A DNA stretch of 33,392 nucleotides, from contig JAAUUT010000063.1 in the NCBI GenBank assembly GCA_012031035.1, positions 1 to 33,392 of the forward strand, read 5' to 3'. Position 1 is the stretch's first letter. Each line of letters begins with the position of its first letter. Below the pieces are notes generated by a model. It was not told the origin of the DNA, did no database searches, and saw only the letters and a program-made list of their open reading frames with translations. Of the stretch, positions 18,204 through 26,033 are shown in pieces. Source of the stretch: Candidatus Altimarinota bacterium (GTDB lineage: Bacteria; Cyanobacteriota; Cyanobacteriia; Cyanobacteriales; Microcystaceae). The position numbers and the translations under genes were made by a program.

Positions 18204-18752
18204 TACACTTTTTAAAAACTGCTTTTAAACCTCAAAAGAAAATAATAACTGTTGGAGTTGCTATCTCAAACTAGTTTCGATCGCGCTTAGGAAAACGACC
18301 GTGCCCAGCACTCGGCTTTTTATAATTAAGCCTAACTCAGCAGTAAAGTAATTAATCTTTTAATTCTTTTAAATTAGTAGGTAATCTTATAGAAACTGTA
18401 ATTTTTTCTTATCGAAAAAAGATGTTCCAGTATTTCTACCTATCTACTTTAGGAAAACTATCTTAAGAACCCATGCGACTTTTCTCTCGTTCAATATTTA
18501 CGAAAATCGCTTTTTTTCTAAGTTTGACCGAGACGATAGTCAAACCCTTGTATTGACTAAGTTTTACTAGTGTGTATGGGCGGTTCTAAAAAGTTAGTAT
18601 AAAAAGATTATAAAACAGTCTTGACTCGACAAGGAATCCTAGACCTTTATTTTCTCAATAGAGTACAATCAATCTAGGTCATTAACTTTTATTAACTATA
18701 ATATTAAAAAATATCATCGAGATTTATATTGTCAAAGGGAACAAGGTTTCCT
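18204..18752. promoter_or_regulatory. Intergenic region between ndhF4 and the ccm operon
   Basis: These 549 AT-rich bases separate the divergent ndhF4 and ccm genes and must hold both promoters. A TATAAT at 18697-18702 is a good -10 candidate for the plus-strand operon, but I see no convincing -35 at 17 bases. Several A/T tracts and a GTGCCCAGCACTCGGCTTTTT stretch near 18300 lie on the ndhF4 side. I cannot assign a CcmR/NdhR or CmpR operator by eye. No gene was found. Confidence 0.4.
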
Positions 18753-18929
18753 ATGCTTATTTTAAAGGCTGATAAGTTAGCCAATCCCGTCAAGTTTTTC
18801 GACCAGCTTGCTCGATGGGGTAGTCAGGAGATAAGGCATATTCAGTTGTCGGGGCAAATAGCGGCTCGGTCTGCCGCAGTCCTAGTAAAGAAAGGAGCCA
18901 GTTTTCCCATTTCCCCCTCAAGTTGGTAA
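18753..18929 (+). CDS. Small ORF ahead of ccmK2, unknown
   Basis: This is a 58-residue frame beginning MLILKADKLANPVKFFDQLA, continuing RWGSQEIRHIQLSGQIAARS and AAVLVKKGASFP, and ending ISPSSW. I do not recognise it. AAGG lies 6 bases before the ATG, and composition and amino-acid mix look protein-like. It is 94 bases before ccmK2 on the same strand, in the expected transcript leader. If one T of the T4 run near 18900 is removed, the tail becomes SFPFPPQVGKKAG, so the end is uncertain given other indels here. It could be a conserved small protein, an upstream regulatory peptide, or a chance frame. Confidence 0.4.
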   Translation: MLILKADKLANPVKFFDQLARWGSQEIRHIQLSGQIAARSAAVLVKKGASFPISPSSW

Positions 18930-19023
18930 AAAAGCAGGGTAGGAATTTATAGTTGCTTAACTTAAATTCAGTTTCATAAGTTCAATCAATTTTAGTCTGG
19001 CTTGAGAAGCGAGGAAATCAAAA

Positions 19024-19202
19024 ATGCCAATTGCAGTAGGAATGGTAGAAACGTTGGGTTTTCCAGCCGTGGTAGAAGCAGCCGACGCAATGGTGAAAGC
19101 GGCTCGTGTAACTTTGGTAGGTTATGAGAAAATTGGGAGCGGTCGGGTGACGGTAATTGTGCGCGGAGACGTGTCCGAAGTACAAGCATCGGTATCTGCG
19201 GG
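19024..19202 (+). repeat. Near-identical 5' tract shared by ccmK2 and ccmK1 (copy at 19419-19597)
   Basis: The first 179 bases of ccmK2 and of ccmK1 differ at three positions (codon 2 first base, a Phe codon wobble, a Ser codon wobble). The remaining 3' parts differ at many synonymous and nonsynonymous sites. The sharp border suggests recent gene conversion of the 5' halves. Slippage between copies could also confuse assembly here. Confidence 0.9.
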
Positions 19203-19335
19203 AATTGAATCGGCTAATCGCGTTAATGGCGGTCAAGTTCTCTCTACCCATATCATTGCTCGTCCTCACGAAAACCTGGAGTACGTATTACCCATTCGCT
19301 ATACAGAAGAAGTCGAGCAGTTCCGAACATATTAG
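19024..19335 (+). CDS. ccmK2: Carboxysome shell protein CcmK2
   Basis: CcmK2 is the major hexameric BMC-H tile of the beta-carboxysome facets (103 residues). The single BMC domain begins [20 protein letters not shown] and includes [20 protein letters not shown]36-IGSG-40 lines the central pore that passes bicarbonate and RuBP. The ending EEVEQFRTY and the 103-residue length fit CcmK2, while the next gene (112 residues) fits CcmK1, the order seen in Synechocystis. GAGGAAAT precedes the start. Its first 179 bases match the start of ccmK1 with only three differences. A palindromic repeat follows before ccmK1. Confidence 0.95.
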   Translation: MPIAVGMVETLGFPAVVEAADAMVKAARVTLVGYEKIGSGRVTVIVRGDVSEVQASVSAGIESANRVNGGQVLSTHIIARPHENLEYVLPIRYTEEVEQFRTY

Positions 19336-19343
19336 GGATTAAA

Positions 19344-19362
19344 GACGCGATGCGATCGCGTC
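19344..19362. repeat. Dispersed palindromic repeat between ccmK2 and ccmK1
   Basis: Arms GACGCGAT and ATCGCGTC flank a 3-base centre, and a HIP1 octamer is embedded. It is a shorter relative of the palindromes at 22384 and 29016. It lies in the 83-base gap between two co-transcribed shell genes and could form an RNA hairpin. Confidence 0.75.
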
Positions 19363-19418
19363 CATACATTAATTTGTTTGAGACGAATCAAAAAAGATAA
19401 TTTTGGAGTAGAAATTCA

Positions 19419-19757
19419 ATGTCAATTGCAGTAGGAATGGTAGAAACGTTGGGTTTCCCAGCCGTGGTAGAAGCAGCCGACGCAATGGTGAAAGCGGCTC
19501 GTGTAACTTTGGTAGGTTATGAGAAAATTGGGAGCGGTCGGGTGACGGTAATTGTGCGCGGAGACGTGTCTGAAGTACAAGCATCGGTATCTGCGGGCAC
19601 TCAAAACGCCAAACGAGTTAAAGGCGGCGAAGTTTTGTCTACTCATATCATTGCTCGCCCTCACGAAAACCTAGAGTACGTTTTACCTATTCGCTATACA
19701 GAAGCAGTAGAACAATTTCGCGAGAGTGTTAATCCCCAACCGTTGAGAAGAGTATAA
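19419..19757 (+). CDS. ccmK1: Carboxysome shell protein CcmK1
   Basis: CcmK1 is the second hexameric BMC-H shell tile (112 residues). It is identical to CcmK2 over the first 60 residues except at residue 2, including the KIGSG pore. It then differs in helix residues ([20 protein letters not shown]) and carries a longer C-terminal tail [15 protein letters not shown]. CcmK1 and CcmK2 form facets and may mix, which could tune pore or edge contacts. GGAG lies 15 bases before the ATG. ccmL follows after 18 bases. Confidence 0.94.
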   Translation: MSIAVGMVETLGFPAVVEAADAMVKAARVTLVGYEKIGSGRVTVIVRGDVSEVQASVSAGTQNAKRVKGGEVLSTHIIARPHENLEYVLPIRYTEAVEQFRESVNPQPLRRV

Positions 19758-19775
19758 AGCAACTAAACTGAAAGA

Positions 19776-20099
19776 ATGCAAATTGCTAAAGTTCGGGGCA
19801 CTGTTGTTAGCACCCAGAAAACTCGTACTCTAACAGGAATGAAACTGTTGCTCTTGCAGTTTATTGATGCCGACGGACAATTTCTTGACAAATATGAAGT
19901 TGCCGGAGATACGGTAGGCGCGGGCATAGATGAATGGGTGCTGGTTTCTCGCGGTGGCGCGGCTCGTATTGAGAGTGGATGCGAAACTCGTCCGCTAGAT
20001 GCAATGGTAGTAGGAATTATCGATACGATATCGGTCGAAAATCGCCTCATATACAGCAAAAAAGACGAATATAAAAAACCAGCGATTGGTACTAAATAA
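19776..20099 (+). CDS. ccmL: Carboxysome vertex protein CcmL
   Basis: CcmL is the pentameric EutN/CcmL-family protein that caps the twelve vertices of the icosahedral carboxysome (107 residues). It starts MQIAKVRGTVVSTQKTRTLT and has GMKLLLLQFIDADGQ, VAGDTVGAGIDEWVLVSRGG and the family end DAMVVGIIDTISVENRLIY. A short charged tail KKDEYKKPAIGTK follows. The ribosome site is weak (GAAAG), consistent with a minor component made at lower level than CcmK. It sits in the conserved K2-K1-L-M-N order. Confidence 0.95.
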   Translation: MQIAKVRGTVVSTQKTRTLTGMKLLLLQFIDADGQFLDKYEVAGDTVGAGIDEWVLVSRGGAARIESGCETRPLDAMVVGIIDTISVENRLIYSKKDEYKKPAIGTK

Positions 20100-20168
20100 C
20101 TGATAAATAACGATCGCGTGCTTGGGAATTGAAAAGAGTGATAACCGACATTAGGAGGAATAAATCAA

Positions 20169-22154
20169 ATGGTAGTCCGCAGTAGCGCGGCTCCCCCGAC
20201 TCCTTGGTCTAAAAATCTAGCTGAACCGCAAATAGATGAAAGTGCTTACGTACATTCATTTTCAAATTTGATCGGGGATGTCAAGGTAAACGCCAACGTG
20301 CTAATTGCTCCTGGAACGTCTATTCGCGCCGATGAAGGAGGATCGTTTTATATCGGCGAGGGCACTAATATTCAAGATGGAGTCGTAATTCACGGCTTAG
20401 AGAAAGGGCGCGTCGTAGGAGATAATAGCGAGGAGTATTCGGTCTGGATAGGCAAACAGGCTTGTATTACTCACATGGCTTTGATACACGGTCCCGTTTA
20501 CATTGGAGATCGCACCTTTATTGGCTTTCGTTCGACAATATTCAACGCCAGGGTTGGTGAAGGCTGTATTGTTATGATGCACGCCTTGATTCAAGATGTA
20601 GAGATTCCACCAGGAAAATACATACCATCAGGAGCGACGATTGTCAACCAGCAACAGGCAGATAGACTGCCAGACGTGCAGGAGAGAGATCGCGCTTTTG
20701 TTCGCTATGTGGCAGAGGTGAACGAATCTTTACAAGGCGATCGCGGCACTCAAAAAGCCGCTTATAAGCCAATGAGATCCCGGCAAAAGCAATCGAAACA
20801 AGACACTAATGAAACTAACTATATAAATTCGGTGGAAAGTATGGGATTAAGTTCAGATATGAGAGCGCAAGTGCGTTCCTTACTCTCTCAAGGTTATGCG
20901 ATCGGCGCAGAACATGCAGATAAACGTCGCTATAAGACTAGCTCTTGGCTTAGTTGCGGCTCGATTTCAGGGAAGCGCGAAGACCAAGTAATTAATGAGT
21001 TAGAAGCTTATGCGAGAGAGTACGAAGGCGAATACGTTCGCTTGCTTGGCATCGATCCAGGTGCTAAGCGTCGCGTCCTTGAAATGGTCATTCAACGTCC
21101 TGGAGATACTCCTGCACCTGCTAGTGGTGGAAAAACGTCTAGCTATAATGCGACAGGCGCTAGTGCGCCTAGTAACAGTAGCATTAGTGGAGATGTGGCT
21201 TCTCACGTGCGATCGCTACTCAACCAAGGCTGTAAAATCGGTATTGAATATGCCGATAAGCGTCGCTTCAAAACTAGCTCTTGGCTGACAGAATCTACTA
21301 TCGAAGCCAGAAACGAATCGGAAGCGATGCGCGTTATCCAAGCAACCATCGCAGACCATGAAGGTGAATACGTCCGCTTAGTGGGAATTGACCCCAATGC
21401 GAAACGTCGCGTATTAGAATTAATCGTTCAAAGACCGGGAGAAACTTCAGTTAGCAACTCCAATGGTTCTTCGCTTAAGTATTCCAGCAACGGTACTAAA
21501 AAAGCCAGCTATTCTTCGACGAGTAGTGGCGGTCTGAGTTCTGAAGTCGTCGCTCAAGTGCGATCGATTTTGATGCAAGGCTATAAAATCGGCACCGAAC
21601 ACGCCGATAAACGTCGTTTTAAAACTAGTTCTTGGCAAACTTGCTCTCCCATTGAGAGCAGTCGCGAATCTGAAGTAATTGCTGCTTTAGAAGCTTGTTT
21701 AGCAGAACATCAAGGCGAATACGTCCGCTTGCTCGGTATTGATTCAAAAGTCAAGCGGCGCGTCATAGAAACCGTGATTCAACGTCCAGACGATAATTCT
21801 GGGAACGGTCGCAGCACCGCAACAGTTGCGAGTGCAAACGCGACTTCTAGCTATAGCTCGTCTAACGGTGCTAGCAACAAAGCTGGCTCCTATAGCTTGG
21901 ATGCCGAGACGCTTTCACAAGTGCGATCGATTTTGATGCAAGGCTATAAAATCGGCACCGAACACGCCGACAAGCGTCGCTTTAAAACCAGTTCTTGGCA
22001 AAGTTGCGCTCCCATTGCCAGCAGCCGCGAATCTGAAGTAATTGCTTCCTTGGAAGCTTGTATGGCAGAACATCAAGGCGAATACGTCCGCTTAATTGGT
22101 ATCGACCCAAAAGCCAAGCGGCGCGTTATGGAAACCGTGATTCAACGTCCCTAA
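20169..22154 (+). CDS. ccmM: Carboxysome scaffold CcmM (gamma-carbonic-anhydrase-like domain plus four SSU-like repeats)
   Basis: CcmM condenses Rubisco and links it to CcmN and the shell (661 residues). Residues about 13-190 are a left-handed beta-helix gamma-carbonic-anhydrase-like domain with the three zinc histidines H75, H102 and H107. No cysteine follows C133 in this domain, whereas the active Thermosynechococcus form needs C194-C200, so anhydrase activity is doubtful here and a partner CcaA may be used. Four Rubisco-small-subunit-like repeats follow (about 230-311, 341-423, 457-540, 578-661) joined by Ser/Gly-rich linkers. The C-x17-C pairs known to be redox-sensitive occur only in repeats 3 (C492/C510) and 4 (C613/C631). 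GGAGGA precedes the ATG. Confidence 0.96.
   Translation: MVVRSSAAPPTPWSKNLAEPQIDESAYVHSFSNLIGDVKVNANVLIAPGTSIRADEGGSFYIGEGTNIQDGVVIHGLEKGRVVGDNSEEYSVWIGKQACITHMALIHGPVYIGDRTFIGFRSTIFNARVGEGCIVMMHALIQDVEIPPGKYIPSGATIVNQQQADRLPDVQERDRAFVRYVAEVNESLQGDRGTQKAAYKPMRSRQKQSKQDTNETNYINSVESMGLSSDMRAQVRSLLSQGYAIGAEHADKRRYKTSSWLSCGSISGKREDQVINELEAYAREYEGEYVRLLGIDPGAKRRVLEMVIQRPGDTPAPASGGKTSSYNATGASAPSNSSISGDVASHVRSLLNQGCKIGIEYADKRRFKTSSWLTESTIEARNESEAMRVIQATIADHEGEYVRLVGIDPNAKRRVLELIVQRPGETSVSNSNGSSLKYSSNGTKKASYSSTSSGGLSSEVVAQVRSILMQGYKIGTEHADKRRFKTSSWQTCSPIESSRESEVIAALEACLAEHQGEYVRLLGIDSKVKRRVIETVIQRPDDNSGNGRSTATVASANATSSYSSSNGASNKAGSYSLDAETLSQVRSILMQGYKIGTEHADKRRFKTSSWQSCAPIASSRESEVIASLEACMAEHQGEYVRLIGIDPKAKRRVMETVIQRP
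20831..20843 (+). promoter_or_regulatory. Probable internal translation start for short CcmM
   Basis: Beta-cyanobacteria make a short CcmM from an internal start ahead of the first small-subunit-like repeat. Here GGTGG at 20831-20835 sits 5 bases before ATG 20841 (residue 225, [13 protein letters not shown]). The product would be 437 residues with all four repeats. In-frame GTG 20832 is an alternative. Confidence 0.55.
20856..22151 (+). repeat. Four tandem Rubisco-small-subunit-like repeats within ccmM
   Basis: Units lie at about 20856-21101, 21189-21437, 21537-21788 and 21900-22151. Each has QVRS..QGY.IG.EHADKRR followed by KTSSW and GEYVRL.GID...KRRV. Units 3 and 4 share a run of about 50 identical bases over [18 protein letters not shown], indicating a recent duplication or conversion. 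Confidence 0.92.
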
Positions 22155-22418
22155 ATCAGTAACCAGTTATCAGTAAACAGCGATCGTTATTAGCTTTTGC
22201 TAATCGGCTACTGAATCGCTAATAACGCAAGTTGCTAGTTATAAAAATCGAGTATTTTTATCCCTGCCTACCCCCTTATTAAGGGGAGTTAAGGGGATAG
22301 AGAAAGCAAAAACTGACAACTAGCAACTTGGGTCAATCACTCAAACCCGACTGCTGATAACTGATAGCTGATAACTGATGTACAGACGCGATATATCGCG
22401 TCTCTACCAATAACTGAA
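22155..22418. repeat. Repeat-filled gap between ccmM and ccmN, with MITE-like inverted repeat
   Basis: This 264-base gap has no gene. It contains CGTTATTAGC/GCTAATAACG (22185-22194 and 22218-22227). Next to it, 13-base inverted repeats CAAGTTGCTAGTT/AACTAGCAACTTG (22228-22240 and 22318-22330) enclose 77 bases with an inner hairpin CCCCTTA-T-TAAGGGG. Direct repeats of CTGATAACTGAT follow near 22352-22378, then a dispersed palindrome. The 103-base unit resembles a miniature inverted-repeat element. No target-site duplication is clear. Confidence 0.65.
22384..22403. repeat. Dispersed palindromic repeat between ccmM and ccmN
   Basis: A perfect 20-base palindrome with half-site AGACGCGATA, followed by CTAC. 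It is the same sequence as the core of the 28-base palindrome at 29016-29043. It ends 15 bases before the ccmN start and could fold in the mRNA and limit ribosome access. Confidence 0.85.
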
Positions 22419-23105
22419 ATGTATTTACCGCCTGTGAAACCCGTTAGTTATTCAGATATATATGTGAGTGGGGATGTCACGATTGATGAGAGTGCGGTAA
22501 TTGCTCCAGGTACTATTCTCAATGCGGCTCCTAATAGTCGGATTGTCATTCGAGCAGGTGTTTGTGTGGGGATGGGAACTGTTCTCAACGCTTCGGGAGG
22601 CGCGATCGAAATTGAAGAGGGTGCTGTCGTTGGAGCGGGTGTTTTAGCAATAGGTAACGTTCACATTGGAGATCGCGCTTGTATCGGGACTGCCACAACA
22701 ATTGTTAATGCTTCTATTGAGAAAATGGCTGTAATTCCATCGGGTTCATTAATCGGAGATATTTCTCGTCAGGTGGCTATGGCTGTAGAGTCTCAGACAG
22801 ATAATGCAAAACACTCTGTAGCAGATAACAACGGTTTTACTCCAAAACAAGAACCCCAAAACGAACAAGTCATTAAAGCTTCATCTATCGAACCTAAAAA
22901 CGTCCAAAATGAGAACTCGTCAGTTGCCACCGAATCGCCTCCAGAAGAAACTCCTGTTGAAGTCGCTCCCCATCAAACCGAACCAGAATCTTCCGTACAA
23001 AACTCAAAGTCTCCAGTAGTCGGACAAGTGTATATCAATCAATTATTGGTTACGCTTTTTCCAGAACGAGACTCTTTCAATCGTTCTAAGACAAATACTG
23101 AGTAG
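22419..23105 (+). CDS. ccmN: Carboxysome assembly protein CcmN
   Basis: CcmN bridges CcmM-Rubisco condensate and the CcmK shell (228 residues). Residues 1-115 are hexapeptide-repeat beta-helix (TIDESAVIAPGTILNA, IEIEEGAVVGAGVLAIGNVH, IGDRACIGTATTIVNASI) that binds CcmM. Residues about 120-195 are a polar Glu/Pro/Ser-rich linker. The C-terminal encapsulation peptide is VGQVYINQLLVTLFPERDSF (201-220), an amphipathic helix that docks on CcmK2. No strong ribosome site is seen, and a palindromic repeat lies directly upstream. It is last in the ccm operon; a 639-base gap separates it from rbcL. Confidence 0.95.
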   Translation: MYLPPVKPVSYSDIYVSGDVTIDESAVIAPGTILNAAPNSRIVIRAGVCVGMGTVLNASGGAIEIEEGAVVGAGVLAIGNVHIGDRACIGTATTIVNASIEKMAVIPSGSLIGDISRQVAMAVESQTDNAKHSVADNNGFTPKQEPQNEQVIKASSIEPKNVQNENSSVATESPPEETPVEVAPHQTEPESSVQNSKSPVVGQVYINQLLVTLFPERDSFNRSKTNTE

Positions 23106-23744
23106 CTAAATTAATCGCTATTTTTAGAAAAAATATACCAGCGATCGCAAAAATATTTTAAACAACCAATTGTGAGGAATCATAAACAGCATTTTAAGTC
23201 AATTATGTTTAAAAAAATTGTTAGTAAGTTAAAGCTATTATTTGACTAAAAAACATAATTAAAGCGCTTAGAAGTAAAAAAAGTTGTACGGGAGTAATTC
23301 AGCCTAATTAATGATATTTAATAGCGCTTTTATGATTGCTCTTGCTATAGCTTAAGAGTACTAATTTCCTTATTTTTTAAAGGTTTTAAAGGATTATTGC
23401 TAGGTTTTTATCATGTCAGTTAATGACGTTGTATTAAGTTTTTTAAAGATAAAAAACGATAATTAGATAAACTAATGTCAGGCTACAAAAATTGCAATCA
23501 AAATTTAAGAAAATTACAAAAAAAATTTTAGATTGTTTAAAATTTATGTTAAGATGAAAACTCGAAAAACAGATTAAGTCAAATTGACGGTTGGCTTCAA
23601 GAAAATCCTAGAAGCAGAGTTTACTAAAAAAATTTCTCTCAAGACCGTGGCAATTGTTTCTAACGCTGTTATGCCAAACAATCGCCCTCGGCACTTAAGC
23701 TTAAAAGTGAGAAATACAAATGACCTTATGGAGGAATAACTAAA
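23106..23744 (+). promoter_or_regulatory. rbcL upstream region and leader
   Basis: 639 AT-rich bases without a gene. Rubisco promoter elements are expected here. TAAGAT at 23550-23555 with TTTAGA 17 bases upstream is a weak promoter candidate and would give a leader of roughly 180 bases. GGAGG at 23730-23734 is the rbcL ribosome site. No terminator for ccmN was recognised, so some ccm read-through into rbcL is possible. Confidence 0.45.
23649..23686 (+). promoter_or_regulatory. Stem-loop in the rbcL leader
   Basis: Arms GGCAATTGTTT (23649-23659) and AAACAATCGCC (23676-23686) pair with one mismatch around a 16-base loop; flanking CCG and CGG could extend it. It ends 58 bases before the rbcL start. 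A role in mRNA stability or translation is inference. Confidence 0.5.
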
Positions 23745-25159
23745 ATGGTACAAGCCAAATCAAAAGGATATCAGGCTGGTGTAAAAGACTACCGCCTGAC
23801 CTATTACACCCCCGACTACACGCCCAAAGATACCGATCTGCTTGCTTGTTTCCGCATGACCCCCCAACCCGGCGTTCCTCCTGAAGAAGCAGGGGCGGCG
23901 GTAGCGGCAGAATCTTCGACTGGAACCTGGACGACTGTTTGGACGGACAACCTAACCGACCTCGATCGCTATAAAGGTCGTTGCTACGACATCGAACCCG
24001 CTCCCAACGAAGACAATCAATATTTTGCTTTTATCGCTTATCCTTAGATCTCTTTGAAGAAGGATCTGTCACCAACATTCTGACCTCTCTGGTCGGTAAC
24101 GTGTTTGGATTTAAAGCACTGCGGGCACTGCGTTTAGAAGATATTCGCATTCCCGTTGCACTGCTGAAAACCTTCCAAGGACCTCCCCACGGTATCACCG
24201 TAGAGCGCGATAAATTGAACAAATACGGTCGTCCTCTGTTGGGTTGTACCATTAAGCCCAAACTGGGTCTATCGGCTAAAAACTACGGTCGCGCCGTTTA
24301 CGAATGTCTGCGCGGCGGTCTAGATTTAACCAAAGACGACGAAAACATTAACTCTCAGCCCTTCATGCGCTGGCGCGATCGCTTCCTCTTCGTACAAGAG
24401 GCGATCGAAAAAGCTCAAGCTGAAACCAACGAAGTTAAAGGTCACTACCTTAACGTGACCGCTGGTACGTGCGAAGAAATGATGAAACGGGCAGAGTTTG
24501 CTAAAGAAATCAAAACCCCAATTATCATGCACGACTTCTTCACAGGTGGTTTTACCGCTAATACATCCTTAGCTAAGTACTGTCGCGATAACGGTTTACT
24601 GCTGCATATCCACCGCGCTATGCACGCAGTAGTCGATCGTCAAAAGAACCACGGTATTCACTTCCGCGTATTAGCTAAGTGCTTGCGGATGTCTGGTGGC
24701 GACCACCTGCACTCTGGAACCGTCGTTGGTAAGCTCGAAGGCGAACGCGGTATCACAATGGGCTTCGTCGATCTCATGCGCGAAGACTACATTGAAGAAG
24801 ATCGTTCTCGCGGTATTTTCTTCACCCAAGACTGGGCATCCATGCCAGGTGTATTCCCCGTAGCTTCCGGCGGTATTCACGTATGGCACATGCCTGCGCT
24901 GGTAGAAATCTTCGGCGACGACTCCTGCTTGCAGTTTGGTGGCGGTACGCTCGGACACCCATGGGGTAATGCTCCTGGTGCAACTGCTAACCGCGTTGCG
25001 CTCGAAGCTTGCGTTCAAGCGCGTAACGAAGGTCGCAACCTCGCTCGCGAAGGTAACGATGTTATTCGCGAAGCGGCTCGTTGGTCTCCCGAACTTGCTG
25101 CTGCTTGCGAACTATGGAAAGAAATCAAGTTCGAGTTTGAGGCGATGGATACACTCTAA
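23745..25159 (+). CDS. rbcL: Rubisco large subunit (form IB), with one-base frameshift
   Basis: RbcL fixes CO2 onto ribulose-1,5-bisphosphate inside the carboxysome. The first frame (23745-24047) gives [20 protein letters not shown] to [10 protein letters not shown] and hits TAG. The next frame continues [20 protein letters not shown] to the normal end FEFEAMDTL. One missing C or T at 24042-24046 restores 471 residues. Catalytic parts are intact: [11 protein letters not shown] with the carbamylated lysine, the loop-6 region and [20 protein letters not shown]. Because Rubisco is indispensable and both sides are perfectly conserved, the shift is almost certainly an assembly error. GGAGG precedes the ATG. 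rbcX follows after 84 bases containing a stem-loop. Confidence 0.95.
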
Positions 25160-25169
25160 GGAACGAAGA

Positions 25170-25214
25170 GTTGTTAGTTTTGGGAATAATAACAAACTTT
25201 CCATAACTAACAAC
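25170..25214 (+). promoter_or_regulatory. Strong stem-loop between rbcL and rbcX
   Basis: GTTGTTAGTT (25170-25179) pairs with AACTAACAAC (25205-25214). After one T-T mismatch, TGGGAA (25181-25186) pairs with TTTCCA (25198-25203), leaving an 11-base loop. There is no following T-run, so it is not a classical terminator. It may protect the rbcL 3' end or act as a processing site, lowering rbcX-rbcS relative to rbcL or separating the messages. Confidence 0.7.
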
Positions 25215-25243
25215 CAAGTTTCGATTGGGACAGGTAGGTATTA

Positions 25244-25648
25244 ATGTACCCAAAAAAAATTGCTAAAGATACGGCACGAGTATTACAGAGTTACCTGACT
25301 TATCAAGCCGTTCGCATGATTATCGATCAACTCTCAGAAACCAATCCAACTCAAGCGATTTGGCTGTCCCAATATTCTTCTCAGAATAAAGTTCAGGATG
25401 GCGAAGCTTATCTAGAAGAATTAATGTCTGAAGATAAGGAATTGGTAATGCGAATCATGACCGTGCGAGAACACCTTGCAGAAACGATTCTCGATTTCTT
25501 ACCAGAGATGGTACGTGCGGGGATCGGTCAGGCAAATACAGAACACCGTCGGCAATTGTTGGAACGCCTCACTCAGACCCAATCAACGGCAACAGCGCAT
25601 CCAGAAGCTCAAGATCCAGAATTGAACGACTCATCAGATTCAAACTAA
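25244..25648 (+). CDS. rbcX: Rubisco assembly chaperone RbcX
   Basis: RbcX is a homodimeric helical chaperone that clamps the RbcL C-terminal tail and helps RbcL8 core assembly before RbcS binds. The 134-residue protein starts [20 protein letters not shown] and has [20 protein letters not shown], whose central groove residues contact the EIKFEF motif of RbcL, which is present in this Rbc[16 protein letters not shown] is the conserved long helix. The C-terminal tail is polar and disordered-looking. AGGTAGG precedes the ATG. The rbcL-rbcX-rbcS order is typical of many beta-cyanobacteria; rbcS follows by 22 bases. Confidence 0.95.
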   Translation: MYPKKIAKDTARVLQSYLTYQAVRMIIDQLSETNPTQAIWLSQYSSQNKVQDGEAYLEELMSEDKELVMRIMTVREHLAETILDFLPEMVRAGIGQANTEHRRQLLERLTQTQSTATAHPEAQDPELNDSSDSN

Positions 25649-25670
25649 ACTTAAGTAGAAGAAAAAACCC

Positions 25671-26006
25671 ATGAAAACATTACCCAAAGAGAAGCGTTAC
25701 GAAACCCTGTCCTATTTACCTCCCATGACCGACCAACAAATCGTCAAGCAGGTGCAATATTTATTGGATCAAGGTTTTATTCCAGGTGTTGAGTTTGAAG
25801 AAAGCCCAAATCCCGATACTCACTTCTGGACGATGTGGAAATTGCCTTTGTTCGGCGCAAACTCTGCACAAGAAGTTCTCAATGAAGTTCGCGAATGCCG
25901 TTCTGAGTATTCCAACTCTTATATCCGCGTGATTGGCTTTGACAATATCAAGCAGTGCCAAACCATGAGCTTTATCGTTCACAAGCCTAACAGCAACCGT
26001 TACTAA
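25671..26006 (+). CDS. rbcS: Rubisco small subunit
   Basis: RbcS caps the RbcL8 core to give hexadecameric L8S8 Rubisco (111 residues). It starts [20 protein letters not shown] and has the family blocks [32 protein letters not shown] and [20 protein letters not shown]. It lacks the longer betaA-betaB loop of plants, as usual for cyanobacteria. It is the last gene of the operon and is followed by a terminator at 26034. The SSU-like repeats of CcmM earlier in the window are its relatives. Confidence 0.96.
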   Translation: MKTLPKEKRYETLSYLPPMTDQQIVKQVQYLLDQGFIPGVEFEESPNPDTHFWTMWKLPLFGANSAQEVLNEVRECRSEYSNSYIRVIGFDNIKQCQTMSFIVHKPNSNRY

Positions 26007-26033
26007 ATCGATAAATTGTAAGGGATCGATCGA

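Noticed and set aside
24671..25018. 115-codon minus-strand frame opposite rbcL
   Set aside because: Antisense shadow of a highly biased coding sequence; no family features.
23981..25159. Separate 392-residue protein starting inside rbcL
   Set aside because: Its first residues are out-of-frame rbcL sequence; it is the second part of the frameshifted rbcL.
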